From: Gibbula magus
Lineage: Eukaryota; Mollusca; Gastropoda; Trochida; Trochidae
Reading direction: 5' to 3'
DNA length: 64,000 nt
NCBI GenBank assembly: GCA_936450465.1
Contig: OW388305.1
Span: 40,624,687-40,688,686 of the forward strand
Shown: positions 30,927 through 42,638 of the stretch, in pieces
Position numbering within the stretch: the first letter of the stretch is position 1
Layout of the letters: every line of letters begins with the position of its first letter
Notes under the pieces: model-generated
The model's database searches: none
The model's input: only the letters and a program-made list of their open reading frames with translations
What the model was told of the DNA's origin: nothing
Position numbers and translations under genes: made by a program

Positions 30927-32150
30927 AGGTTTCTATGGTATATAATCCACTCTTTCATTTCATGATGCACGTGTTCTCCATTGCTGAGCATTGATGAAAT
31001 ATCAAAAGAAGTGAGACTTGAAACTTGTGTGGAAAAAGACTTAAGTTGAATCGGTTTCCAACCAAGAGAACTGTCAACTTAAAAACTAATGCAAATACCG
31101 CAAACCTATGCTACTGTACGTGTGCGGAATGTTCATTACACTAATTTAGATCCCTCCTGTCCATATATGTATTCAAATACTGTTGCAGAGTGTTGTAATT
31201 AATTTTCAAAACCACCTCATGTAATGATGTCGTCAAATTAGTTTTCTTGTTACTAATCTCACTTACTAAGATTTATAATGATTGCCTACACCTAGAAATC
31301 TACGTACCGAACACACTTAATGGCAATTGAATATTTCAATTGTACATGAAATTTCTGTTATCATTGTTCCAGTTCTATCCTTTATTGCTCTTCTTGTTAA
31401 ACTTGATTGTGTTTATTTCCTTCCAACAAATGCATGTAGCTGGTAATTGATAAACATGAGAAATGATAAGCTTGGGTTCTAAGCATTGTGAACATGGCTA
31501 ACCGCGCACAATCACCGAAACTTAATGGACGAAATCATATATATTCAAACACTTTTATATGTTGATATATCGATACGTGAACCCATATTATCTGCACATT
31601 CTTGAGCCGACATTTATGTCTTCTCGAAAAATGTGTATGGCAACAACGTTTAAGAAATGCCGATAATGATGGTATCACGAGATTAATTCCATATACATTT
31701 ATCCATACATATAATTCTACAACCAAATAACATTAACATTATTGTTGGATGTATTTCGTATTATCTAAACTGATCTGTTAAAATATATTTGAAGTACATG
31801 TATTCATCATCATAAAATTGTGTATTTATTGGATTTAAATCTTATCTTCGTACCTTCATGATTGGACATCTGTTCCTGTTATGACAACATTTAGTGTATG
31901 TATAAGCAAAATAGGTACTATAATATGATTACTCTGTAAAGCTAATTTGTATAAGTCGAAGACGATTAATGTTGTTGGTGATTAGCGTCCAGCTTATCGC
32001 AATCAAAACATTCCATTTAGATACAATCTGTAATTGCGACTCTGCTATTTGATTTCCGTCTTAACAATTGCAAAAAAGGTTCTTTTCCTCCAATCATTGA
32101 CATTTATTTTGCTGATTGAATAAATCACGTGTTTAAATTATTGTGTTTAA
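30927..32150. other. AT-rich stretch, nothing recognised
   Basis: Only short random-looking frames. I see no repeat border or RNA gene. Confidence 0.5.
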
Positions 32151-32155
32151 ACGTG

Positions 32156-32347
32156 CACGTGACTTTGTTGGGAGAGATATAAGTTAAAATGGAGTTGAGA
32201 CGACGTGCAACAACCAACAGGCGACATATCAACAACGGAGAACCACTTCCAACAAGTATCTTCAGATCCAGATCTCATCCTACAAGACAATTTTTAGACG
32301 GAACTTTTACAGTTGACAGATTGATTTGACGGCGCACAACACCGGAG
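32156..32347 (+). promoter_or_regulatory. Possible promoter and first exon
   Basis: An E-box CACGTG (32156-32161) and a TATA-like GATATAAG (32176-32183) precede an ATG in good context (AAAATGG, 32189). The ATG opens 46 codons (MELRRRATTNRRHINNGE onward; stop 32327-32329). A donor-like GGAG/gtaaaa follows at about 32347. The order of signals suits a first exon, and the next acceptor-like site on this strand opens the chromodomain remnant 1.6 kb downstream. This is suggestive only; a 46-codon frame can occur by chance. Confidence 0.25.
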
Positions 32348-32760
32348 GTAAAACTAAAAAAAAAAGTTATAGCATTCTAAAACAAGTATTTTTAAAATTT
32401 CAAAACAAATATTTTATATTTTTTACATTGAAATTTAATGAGGGAATATGTTGACAAACTTCAAAAAGTGACAATATGTCCTGATTGTAATGGAGGTCCA
32501 TAATACGAATATAATCATTTGATGCATATTTGCGCATGTAAGTACTTATCAAGCAGGTTAAAAACAAATATATCCAACTTTTAATCCAATTGGATGCACA
32601 TAATGTACATAATTTTAAAATGTTCAGTAAGCTATTACAAGAATGATTAAAATGTCTAAGACCATAATATATTTTGTAGTAATTCATCATATATGTCCTA
32701 TTTAATTTATCCATATCTATTGGCTGTATGTTATGTATCGTGTAAATAATATATGTATGC

Positions 32761-32805
32761 AGATGGACGTGTACATATGAAACATATATAGCGTATGCAT
32801 GTATG
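32761..32805. repeat. Target-site duplication of a LINE fragment, left
   Basis: 'agatggacgtgtacatatga' and the following 25 bases recur at 33191-33235 with two mismatches, flanking the LINE 3' fragment. A 45-bp duplication is long but within the range known for LINE insertions. Confidence 0.8.
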
Positions 32806-33188
32806 ATAGATAGATAAATTGCCTTTATTTCCTCCAATGGTGAAGATTACAAGTTTACAAATATATAATAGCAAGCGATATGAGTTACATTTTCTCATAT
32901 TTACAACAAAAAATGGCGAGAGAACAAGTGTTTACATTACAAAATGTGCAGAGTACATCATGATTAGATACCATTAGTTCCATGGATGACAAAACATTCG
33001 GGTAGTCCTCCAAGGAGGAATGTAACTATAACATCGTCATATTGTGACCAGAGGTCAACAAAGCTATCTACAGGCATAATGTCACAGATATTTTCAAAAA
33101 GTACAGTTTTCTCACTTTCATATTAAGAGTACAAAACATGAATATATGTACCACAATGTCACTGGCAACCGTACCACACATGCATTCA
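32806..33188 (-). mobile_element. 5'-truncated LINE 3' end, minus strand
   Basis: On the minus strand it begins inside the ORF2 zinc-knuckle region: CMCGTVASDIVVHIFMFC, matching C-x-C...H-x4-C. After several stops it passes to a 3' untranslated part ('gaggaaataaaggcaattta') and ends in a (TATC)n tail, seen as 'gatagatagata' at 32806-32817. The long flanking duplication and the tail mark a target-primed insertion. The older 145-codon minus frame 32400-32837 is not a gene. Confidence 0.7.
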
Positions 33189-33426
33189 GCAGATGGACGT
33201 TTACATATGAAACATATATAGCGTATGCATGAATGTATGCCACTGTATGTTTAAGTGCCCGATGGCCTTCATACTTAATAAAGTTTGATTGATACGTACA
33301 TATAATGATACATAGTTTGCTTCTGTGTCAGGATGACGTAATTCAATTGACTCCCAAACAAACTCCATATAACATCACATTAAACTTATTCAAAAGGCAT
33401 TTAGAAGTTGGTGTGATAATAAAAAA

Positions 33427-33667
33427 GACTATTATGGATTACATCTTCATTATTTTGTTTCTCACACCGTTTCTGGGCTACTTCTTGCCCTTTCGTCAGG
33501 TGGATATGAGAGGTTATTGTGACATGAAAAGAATAGTTTATATATACTGATATACAAGAAGCCAGATATGTGGCCACACCCAATGTCCACCTGACGAAGG
33601 GGCAAGAAGTAGCCTAGAAACATAGTTAGAAATATAATAAAAAAAAAGTTTTAATCCATAATAGTCT
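33427..33667. repeat. Foldback with ~80-bp arms
   Basis: Arm 33427-33506 ('gactattatggatt' to 'cgtcaggtggata') and arm 33583-33667 are inverted copies with a few changes and a length difference in an A/T run. The loop is about 75 bp. 'tgacgaagggcaagaagtag' is the best-kept part. Probably a MITE or foldback element. Confidence 0.8.
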
Positions 33668-33979
33668 CTTGTATTAAAATTAGATTAGAGTAGATACATA
33701 AGTATAGTCGAACTCAACTTTCATATTGCAGCTGTACGGTCGAATTGCTGGCACATACTTAGAAATAACCGACATGGTTACTTCCTTGTTTGGTATCTTG
33801 AATGGCAGGATATTCAAATACTTGAAGGGAAATGATATGCAGTAGTAACCCGAAGGCAAGATTAACTGTGGTTTATCATTTAGGACACATGCCACTTCCG
33901 GATTCGATCTGTTATACCTACACATTTTGAAACCATTTATTATAATATTTATTTATAATGTATTTGCATTATCTAATAA

Positions 33980-34494
33980 GTGCTTCTTTTCATTCCTGTT
34001 CATCTGTACCTAGTTCATTGGTCCGGCTACAACTCGTATGAGTGCACGTGGGAACCAGCACACCACCTGTCGCCAGCTGTGTTAGACAACTACAGGAGTC
34101 CACCAATTGCGCAGGACCGTCTGAAGACAGTAGCCAATTCTACTGAAGAAGCTTTCCAAGCCCTACTGAGAAAAGATGCAAGTCAAGTTGCCATCCCTAT
34201 TCCACTTGATGTGTACAGATACGCATTTTCATTGAAGAGTGGCTATGACAAGGAATTGTTCTTAATAAGAATGACTTCAACAACCTCGGCATGTCCCCCT
34301 GTTGGTGGTACAAACTCGCTACCACTGGACAAGGCGTGAAGATAGACTTCCCAGTCAGAGTCAAGCCCAAGCTCACCATGAAGCGGAGACACGTGTTCCT
34401 GGATGGACAGATGCAATCCGTGTTGATGCCGAGGGAAGTCATGCTGGTGTGTTGCGTCACCAGAGCCTGTGATACACTCAATCTGTTGGCTTAG
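33980..34494 (+). pseudogene. Chromodomain protein, partial and frameshifted
   Basis: The frame carries YLVHWSGYNSYECTWEPAHHL, then AVLDNY, which is the second half of a chromodomain (YLVKWxGY, TWEP, L-x2-Y). Chromodomains usually bind methylated lysine on histone tails. The first half is absent, and a pyrimidine-rich acceptor-like stretch ends in 'tgtacctag' just before HWSGY, so the missing part may be an upstream exon. The rest (ANSTEEAFQALLRKD, IPIPLDVYRY, then, after a one-base shift near 34258, NDFNNLGMSPCWWYK and VKPKLTMKRRHVFLDGQ) is unknown to me. The stop is at 34492-34494. It is probably linked with the transposase-like remnant that follows. Confidence 0.6.
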
Positions 34495-34661
34495 ACATGG
34501 ACTGTAGATACTCATTGTACATGGACTCTCACTTGCGTTTGTTTTTATTTGCTCTTTAGATAAATTATGTAGTGTGTAGTTAGAGGACGTATACGTAGTT
34601 GTGTTTATAATGCAGTGTTGTTTTGTTCTTATTTGTTTGCCTTTTACACACAGTAGCAGAA

Positions 34662-36439
34662 ATGGCTACCTTTTCAACATCAGGTGAAATAAGATTAAGC
34701 GTGACAAGTTCACGTGTAACTGACAGCTTTGTTAAACATAATTCTATAGTAACAGCCCTTGACATTTCAAACTCTTTTCTAAGAGACGCTGAAAAGTATA
34801 AGAGACAATATCCCCTTCAATCTTATGTACATATTGTAAGTACAAAGTTGAAAGTGATTAGGTAAGAACACTCTGATCGATTGGAGGATAGGTTGAAACG
34901 TGTGTGTTGGAGAGCATTTGACACTTACAAGAAGTTAAAAGGGAAGAAACAAAGAGAATTTGCTTCAAAATTAATTAATGTGTCCATTCTAGAAAACAAG
35001 GTAAAGGACCTACGATCCCTGGAGGATGCCAGTACATCCTTTCCACACACACCACACTAAGTCGATTGACGAGATGGGCTCTCGACAGCGACACCGGACT
35101 CTAACTGGTGTCAAGGAACATGTGTTGAAGGCCTTAAGATTCATAGAAACCTTAGGTTTAAACGTACGAGCATAAGACCTCGTATCAGACAGCGGCAAAG
35201 ATTTTCACATGCCATTATCAGAGACTGAGGGTGCTGAAAACACCGAGTTTGTGAAGTCACTTTCGTTTGTGCTAGGACAGAGAGTTGCCGTAGACATTCT
35301 GTTTGGACCAGACATGAAGATGATTCAGACCATACTCGGGTTAGGGGGTTCAACCGTCAACTATTCCTGTCCATGGTGTATAGTGCACAAGAAAGACACA
35401 TCATCATGGAGGACATGCTGCACTACCACGGAGCTCCTGCCCGATCCATGCCGGATATGACATCCCAAGCCGACAAGCTGCAGTTTGGTGTTCAACACGT
35501 GCCTCTCCTCAACATTAGCATCGCCAAGTATGTAATTGATGAACTCCACCTCTTGATGCGAGTAACATATGTTCTGGAGAGGAATCTCACCAAAGAGGCA
35601 ATGGAAAGAGATGCACAACTAAAACGCGACAAAGCCAAGTCGCATCACTAAGAAAATCTCGTCCACTGTTTCAGATACTGTGGAGTGACTTTTTCGGTTT
35701 GGGAAAACCGAGATTCGAAAATACCAAAATGGACATGTTTATCCGGGTTGGAGAAGAAGAAGGTCTTAAAGAAGCTGCCCACTCTCCTCACAGGAAAGCT
35801 ATCACCCAACACTGAAGCCGCCGTCATTATACTGTGGAAAGACTTTTATAGTCTGCATGAGAAAATTACAAGCAGATGTGACGTGTCTGGCCAACAGCTT
35901 TTTGAAGAGGCAAAACCATGGCTATCTCTGTTCCTGTCCCTCGATGGCTATCTCTGTTCCTGTCCCTCGGTGACAAGAGGCAGTGGTACCAAAACCAGAA
36001 TGTGACCCCTTATATGCACTGTTTGGTTTACCACGTTCCAGCCATGGTAGACAAACACGGTTCCCTGCGGTATCTGAGCGGACAGGCTCTTGAGAAGTTG
36101 AATGATGATGTCAAACTTATTCATCAGAAAAAATGCCAGAAATGGGACTCGACAAAAGAAGCTCTCCAGGTTAGGAAGCGGGTAGAGGCAAATGCTGACT
36201 GTGCCAGAAAGAAAATACCCTATGGCAAAAGAAAACTTGACTACTGGGACGTCAGTATCACAGAGTCAAGGAGAAAGAAGAGAACGCCCTCTAGCCCGGA
36301 ACAGAATACTAACACAGACACTGACACTGTCGAGAAGCTGACCATCTCTGAGCTCAGAGATCTTTTGAATCAGAAAGGGGTTGGCACTCGGTCAACAAAC
36401 CACAACCATCTACTGACCATGTCCAAGCAATATTGTTAG
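34662..36439 (+). pseudogene. Transposase-like protein of unknown family, broken
   Basis: With frame corrections it reads as one protein: ATFSTSGEIRLSVTSS, LKRVCWRAFDTYKKLKG, QRHRTLTGVKEHVLKALRF, VAVDILFGPDMKMIQTILG, NYSCPWCIVHKKD (C-x2-C), LLNISIAKYVIDELHLLMRV, VTFSVWENRDSK, NVTPYMHCLVYHVP, LSGQALEKLNDD. It ends in a SAP-like helix pair (TISELRDLLNQKGVGTRS). The lesions are stops at 34863, near 35045, near 35175 and at 35649, a shift near 35400, and a perfect 26-bp tandem duplication (35918-35969). From memory such proteins are multi-copy in several invertebrate genomes and look transposon-derived; I did not check this. ATG 34662 follows a good acceptor (cacacag). Confidence 0.6.
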
Positions 36440-36451
36440 CATCTGTCATAT

Positions 36452-36521
36452 CATAATACTAGCAGACGCGATATAAGTGAAATAATCTTGAAGGCGGCGT
36501 TAAACACCAACTCACCTCACC
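36452..36521 (+). mobile_element. SINE S1 tail fragment, plus strand
   Basis: 'cataatactagcag' to 'ggcggcgttaaacaccaact' plus the tail. It starts only 13 bases after the stop codon of the transposase-like remnant. Confidence 0.85.
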
Positions 36522-37008
36522 TAACAAGTGGGGGTAAGAGTTGGACTGTTTCATTTTCCTAATGGGTAACAGCCTTGTGCTATTTGTTCACTCACCGATA
36601 TAATATAGTGTCTACACAATTGGGTGTCTGATATTGGGTTTCAACAGTTAGAGCAAATGACGTCATATTTTGTGTCACTTTGATTGTTCAATGCCAGTGA
36701 CTGGGTTCTACAACGGATGGCATTAATATTTTCAAAAATAGTTAATACAAACAACATAATGTCTGCACGATGTTTATATAAAACCACTTGGGACGGTCCC
36801 AACATATTCATCAGTACACCTAGGTTTTTTTCATCTTGTGTGGTGTAGTGGTGTAGAACATTGATGTTATATTATGCCTGAATGGTAATTTATATTTTTG
36901 GCAATTTTGACCAATGCGAGTGTTCTTTTCAAAACATTATGTGGCCTGACGTGCACATATTTCCATTGCTGGTTGGTGGTGTTGTGAGAATATTGGTAAA
37001 GATACCGC
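36522..37008. other. Non-coding stretch, nothing recognised
   Basis: No gene or repeat border seen. The 60-codon frame at 36882-37064 ends inside the SINE and is not a gene. Confidence 0.45.
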
Positions 37009-37020
37009 CCTTCTTTCACA

Positions 37021-37319
37021 GGGGGCGGGATAGCGCAGTGGTTAGCGCGTTCGGCTTCGGATGAAGAGGTCCGAGTCCCGCCAGGGGCACGGCAACTTTG
37101 TCTGCAGTAGAGAACTCACACCAGTAAGGTTTGGGTGCAATGCTACACTGAATTTCAGTGCAGTACCACCCCATGGTTCAATAGTTCCAGCCGCTGCTCG
37201 CAGGTTTCACCGCAGTGCATAGCCACATGACATTGCAGGCTTTCTCCCTGCCATAATACTAGCAGCCACTATATAAGTGAAATAATCTTGAAAGCGGCGT
37301 TAAACCCCAACTCACCTCA
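37021..37319 (+). mobile_element. SINE S1, near full length, plus strand
   Basis: A complete order of parts: tRNA-like head with A-box ('tagcgcagtggttagcgc') and B-box-like region, body, and 'actc' tail. The 12-bp target duplication CCTTCTTTCACA lies at 37009-37020 and 37320-37331. The B box is shortened ('ccgagtcccgcc'). Confidence 0.92.
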
Positions 37320-37764
37320 CCTTCTTTCACAATAGTTTAAATAGGTCTTCTATGGTACTATCGTCTCCGGCGACGCCTATGAGGCTCATCAATTCTGTTG
37401 CTGGATTTAACCAATTACAATAAGCACACGTACAAAATCTGTTGAGATCAAAGAGAACGGCATTTCACGTCCAAAATATACTTCGATTGGACGTTGGCCA
37501 ATAATAAACCGTAATTATAATGTGTCGTATGTCGGACCGAAGATCTCGAATTTGAATTTGACGGGACTTTGAAACCATTGCGTGATAGCTTGTGCTGAAG
37601 GATAGAATGGCATGTCCTATACATGAGAATTGAATAGCCTGTATAATGCTAATTCACACTGTCATTCATCAACGAAAAGTGACAATTCCTGCCTATAGAT
37701 AGATAGATATGCTTTAGATATGCTTTTTGTGAGTCTAACGTAGATTCTATACCGATTTTTATCA

Positions 37765-37950
37765 TTCGGAGCCGAACGTGGTAGCGTGAGGAATAGTAGT
37801 TTTACAACAGTTGCTGATGTGAGATCCCGGGTACCACATGAAAAGCGTGCAGTCCGTGTACATTGTGCCGAGGCGGGAGAAACAGATCAGTAGTGTCAAG
37901 GCATATGACATGTTATCTTTCATCACATTGTGAATGAGAATGATGTCGCT
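37765..37950. repeat. Repeat C, copy 2
   Basis: Shares 'gagatcccgggta', then 'tgaaaagcgtgcagtccgtg', and a downstream part ('tgttatctttcat', 'aatgagaa') with 9890-10100. The minus-strand frame 37762-38061 partly parallels the minus frame 9881-10096 (shared TDCTLF..YPGS), but I doubt that either is a gene. Confidence 0.6.
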
Positions 37951-38246
37951 GTGAATATTATAATATAAGTAAATATAGTTATGGCACATACCCGGATTAT
38001 TATAACCATAGCTATGTGGACATACATTCATTAGTACTTCATTTCGAATTACGTGTTGCATTAAAACGTTGGAATTTATTCACTATTATTGTATTTGTTA
38101 AACAATTTCATTTCACCAGACTCATAAGTACACTTTGCTTTCCTCTTATGAGAAAGTGACAAATGTTATCAGGTTGGGGAAACCCTGATATCGGCGTATT
38201 ATAGTCAATCGGCGTATAACCACCATGGAACAAGACCCGAAAGCCT

Positions 38247-40238
38247 ATGATATCTGCAATGATCTTACATAATTATATTACAAAATCATCCAATCATGTA
38301 TGCACAGTGTGTGCTGATTATGCAGAGAAGCATCTACTGGGTAGAGTTTTCACACCTGTATCAAGCGAGGAGGTTGTAAATGACATAAAGTCTGGCACCT
38401 TTACACAGTCTCAACTTGAGGATATAGCCGAGGCTTTAGGGCATTCACAACATAAATCTGTTCTTGAAGACGGCAAAGCCGTGAGTAAACATTATAAAGA
38501 ATGCAAACATCTTCATGCATATGAACCAAATACATTGCTGTTAGACAGGAATAAGATTTTAATTAAATCCATACAAGCAACATGCAATTCAAACCAGAAC
38601 ATTAAGAAAACTTTACTGTAGCCAATGCCGGGAATTTTAATTACATAGGGCCATTGTCGTGTTCATGCAATCTGCTTACATATCTCATGACAGGAAGCAA
38701 GATTTCATGTTACAATCTAGCATCAACTAGTCCTTGTGACAATCACAAGCTGGATCAACGACTAAAGTCAGGAGCCGGTTCAGTGTCCAAGTGACAAAGA
38801 TGTCATTACTTTCTTTGACAACAATCAGGTTCTCGCAAGGAATTGGCGTGTGCGGCTTGACGCTAAAGCGATGATCAGTGTTGTTACAACACTGGTTCAT
38901 ATGTTCCCAGGTGGCAGTCAACTTGAATCCAAGGATGAATTTCATCCCCGCCATTGGTTGAAGTTTGACGTGAACAGCATTGCCCCCGTCATTCCTTTGT
39001 ACACAGAACACAGAACCTGACCTGACTCTGTTCCGAAGGTACCGACTTAGTGTCGTTGATCGCATGCTTCGTCAGGTAGTAAGTGACCAGGTGGGTCAAG
39101 AAGAAGTGTTCGACCAGAAATCACTGCCAGAAACATCATCTTCTTGTGTCAGTGGGTACTCGGTAAAACGGGACGATGATAGCTGCAAGATAAGGATTGT
39201 TAGAAATGGGGACCACGGCAGGAATTACAGCATTGTAGAGGCGGGCAATCTCATACAGCCAAACCTGCTTGTTGGTGATCCCATTGACATAAATCCTTGT
39301 TCGTATATGCAGCTATGAGGGTTGTACTCAACAAGATCATGGTTGATGTTGGTATAGGGTCTTCACGCCTTTGGACTATTGTCGGCTGTGCTGGGCTTCC
39401 CTACAACGTGGCATCCCGAGGCATTGAGTACACCTTCAAGTGTCCCATTTGTGACCAATGTGATATCGTTGGTCGTGATGTATTCACGACTCACTTATTC
39501 ACAACAAGTCTGATGTCAATCCTGACAATTATTTTTCTCTCTCATCGGTCCTTCTTTCAGGACCTGACCAAATGCGTGTTTACGGTCATGTGGCAGGTCC
39601 TGATTAAAGATCTTGGCAATATGTTAGGGTTAAAGCTCAGGCTGCCTGTGAGAGAGCCGGGGATCACCACAAAGCAAATAATCCAGATTTTGCTTTGGGG
39701 CACAGGACAGGAGTTGCTAGTTCCGTATATCAGGGAATGCATGCAGCTGGGAAAGGAACAATCGCTGGGAGAGTTCAATGGTTGGCTTGGCAGCGTTGTA
39801 AATCCGTATTACCTCTTCATCAGAGATATGGTGTTCACTTACATTATGGCACTTCATTGGTATCGCTATGCTATCTGACGAGGCAACACCAAGCTAGCCA
39901 ACCAGTGCTTCTCCCGGTTTTCAGACATGTTCTTCATTACCAACATGACCCAGGTTCAGGAACGGAGTGTCAGAGAACATGTCACGAGGCTGCAAGCTCC
40001 CGCACCAGTCCAGGAATTCTTGGAGACAACAAACCCAATGTCAGTGTCGGGTAATGATTCCAGAGGTGAAGGCGGCGATTTCAATTTAGAGGCCAAGAAT
40101 CGTCGCATTAAGATGTGGCTCCCTCCTGGAATGCCCAAACCTTCACACTGGCAGAGAGTTTGTCGCAACCTTGACAACCTGGATGGCGTGCCTCAGCTCA
40201 TTCATGACTTGACTGGTACATCATCAGTCGAGTCTTGA
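38247..40238 (+). pseudogene. Second unknown transposon-like gene, broken
   Basis: Corrected reading gives one continuous protein: CTVCADYAEKHLLGRVF (C-x2-C), ISCYNLASTSPCDNHKL, DVITFFDNNQVLARNW, SVVTTLVHMFPGG, FRRYRLSVVDRML, VGCAGLPYNVASRG, FKCPICDQCDIVG (C-x2-C-x2-C), GEFNGWLGSVVNPYYLF, MVFTYIMALHWYRYAI, GNTKLANQCFSRFSD and SHWQRVCRNLDNLD, ending at a stop at 40236-40238. Lesions: a stop after KKTLL (38621), shifts near 38780, 39010 and 39300, and a TGA at 39876 where Arg would fit. Two cysteine clusters suggest zinc binding. I know no function. Style and decay suggest a DNA-transposon or transposon-derived gene. Confidence 0.55.
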
Positions 40239-40437
40239 CTACAGCATCAATCTCGCCAGCGAGATCAATCATTTGCGGCAAAGCAGCTACTTCCTGTCCC
40301 CTTTTAAGTCTGACACATGTCAGCTTGGCCGGCGGTTCATTGGACACATAGTTAGTGTCATTTGCTAAGAAAGCAAAAGCCAACAAGAAGGCATTTGTAG
40401 ATTGGATGTCAAATTCCTGTTGACCGAGTATACATTC
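40198..40437 (-). pseudogene. Convergent coding-like segment, minus strand
   Basis: The minus strand is open from about 40437 to the stop at 40198-40200. It reads QQEFDIQSTNAFLLAFAF, ANDTNYVSNEPPAKL, RLKRGQEVAALPQMIDLAGE and AVVKTRLMMYQSSHE. Composition and codon flow look like real protein. It overlaps the last 41 bases of the plus-strand remnant tail to tail. An acceptor-like 'ggtcaacag' lies just before EFDI. Family unknown; it could be an inverted piece of another mobile element. Confidence 0.35.
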
Positions 40438-40439
40438 TC

Positions 40440-41209
40440 ACCGGAGACAGGGACAAAGCTCAGGATGTCTCAAAGAAAACAAAGATCTTCTTATTCTAGT
40501 TCAACAGGAAATTTACTCCATCAGGGAGCTGGGAGCATAAGCTAACTCCTTCCAGAAAGAGCTTGACTCCAACATCAAAACGTGTACAAAAATGGTAATT
40601 CTTAACATCTTGTAAGTTTTGACTGACTGCCGCGCTAACCTGTTGACCCAGCTCGAGGGCTAAATGTAAATTTTATTCAAAATAACTACTGGAATATCAG
40701 CGACATTAATATTTTCACAAAATGCAACTTTAAATAAAACATCAATCTAATGGAAAAGGACAATTCATTTTATATAAAATATGAAGAATGTGTATGTAAT
40801 TATTAAACCAAACAAGATGTGTTTGTTAAACACGGATGCCCCCGGATATATGCTATCAGCCATCACAAGGTATTCACATGCCAAGTATCAAAGCCCGAGC
40901 TCTGAGCAATCCAAAGTTATAGGCCAAGGTAAACGTTTTTGTGGACAAACACACGGACAGACAGGTACAAAACAATATATCCCGGGATCTCAAATTGAAA
41001 AAAATCATTGATTTTAGTTTGGGTAACATGCTAATAAACGGAGGTTCTCAAATCTAAGTTATATATTCAGCATTTGTTTGAAATGTTGAAAAAAGAGAAA
41101 ACGTACCCAGTTGCAGATTAGCCTGGGCATAAAGACCCAGATAGATGACAATGGCGGCATTCACAATATTGCCAAAGGACCAAACATAATGTATTGATAG
41201 TCAATCTAT
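40440..41209. other. Non-coding stretch, nothing recognised
   Basis: No convincing frame on either strand; the 76-codon frame at 40781 looks random. Confidence 0.4.
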
Positions 41210-41370
41210 TGAGTGAGTTGGTGTTTAACACCGCTTTCAAGAGTATTTCACTTATATCGCGGCTGCTAGTATTATGGCAGGGAGAAAGCCCCCAACGCCA
41301 TGTGGCTATGCATTGCGGTGAAACCTGCGAGCAACGGCTGGAACTAGCGAACCATGGGTGGTACTGCACT
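41210..41370 (-). mobile_element. SINE S1, 3' half, minus strand
   Basis: From 'gagtgagttggtgtttaaca' through 'gctgctagtattatggcagg' to 'accatgggtggtactgc'. The half with the tRNA-like head is absent. Confidence 0.88.
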
Positions 41371-42480
41371 CAATCGATTGAATTTCGCACATGTTTAATT
41401 CATTTTAACAGTAGAGAAATGATTGACGTGAGCCTGCAACTAAACAAAATGTTTCTCCGATCGGATAATTAGTCCACTTTGTCACTTGAACTCCAGTGAA
41501 TGTTCAATGCACGTCAATAATCAACGTGATAAAGCACAAATTCTTCATCAAAATTGATTTTTATTTTTAAAGTTGCCTCTAGAACAGTTCCATAAAAATA
41601 AATAATCTTTGAATTGTTTCTTTTAAAATTTAATTAAGGTAGTTTTTGTTAAATTATACCCAAAACAGAGCTAGGCGATTTCATTGATATTGTTGTAAAT
41701 TTATGTGTCTTACTTTACGATTTTTGATTGGCTGACGGTCGATAGATTTGATTATTATCCATGTATTGAGAATAAAAAAATCAATATAATGCACATGCTA
41801 CCAATAGTTGATCACGTCCCTAGTATGGTTACAGTTGTAACCGTTGGTACTTGTAAACCAAGCATTTGATTTCACATTTACAGAAAAGGAATCGATTTTA
41901 AAAGTCAAACTTGAAATACCTGGGTTTTGTTTATTTTATTCATCTAATTTTATATTCAAATGAATGAGATGACAATAAAACTGTGCCTGATGTTTCAGTT
42001 GCTTAGCATCAACATAGCTATCGCGAAAAGCATGGGAAAAGCGTGCATCACGTGCAGAATCTTTGCAGCTTTCACCAGTCCCGGGCTGATGGGTTAATCA
42101 GGGCAAACATATCAATATACATCTTGCTGGATGGTTTCATTTCGAATAAGGAACATTGCCACAATACTGAATGTTTAAATGTATTTGTGTTACATTTAAT
42201 TTATTAAAATTATGTATTTTGAAAATGATTAGCCTTATTAACCGTCAGTGCCTTTCAACTGTAACAGCAATCGAGTTAGAAATTCATGTGGTGATACGAT
42301 TAACTTGACCATTGATAAAACCGATACCTTTCTAATTATTAGCCTTCTGCCGTATGGATAATAAATATATTAATAGACTTTGTACAAATGTTACATGTTA
42401 CAGCTCCTTGAAAAGACTATGTGTCGTAAGTGACAGTATATAATGATGCGCGTGGTGTAAGGAGTTACAAACAGTACATC
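41371..42480. other. AT-rich stretch with a possible repeat C scrap
   Basis: The only item noticed is 'gaaaagcgtgcatcacgtgc' at about 42038, similar to the core of repeat C. No gene recognised. Confidence 0.4.
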
Positions 42481-42490
42481 TGTTTTGGCG

Positions 42491-42638
42491 CACAGATGCT
42501 TGTATTGCTGAAAACAACCAGTTCCTAGGTCCAATACTACGATACGATATACCTATACTTATAAATAAAGAAGTATAGGTATATCGTATCGTAGTATTGG
42601 ACCAAGGAACTGATTGTTTTCAGCAATACAAGCATCTA
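42491..42638. mobile_element. Near-perfect 148-bp hairpin element
   Basis: Arms 42494-42560 and 42571-42637 are 67 bases each and complementary except at two positions, around a 10-base loop ('ataaataaag'). The 10-bp direct repeat TGTTTTGGCG flanks the whole at 42481-42490 and 42639-42648. The lack of divergence between the arms means that the insertion is young or that the arms are kept alike. Read as a foldback MITE; if transcribed it would form a long double-stranded stem. Confidence 0.88.

Noticed and set aside
32400..32837. 145-codon minus-strand frame rich in Tyr, Ile and His
   Set aside because: AT-rich codons only. It runs across the border of a LINE insertion and its target duplication, and has no motif.
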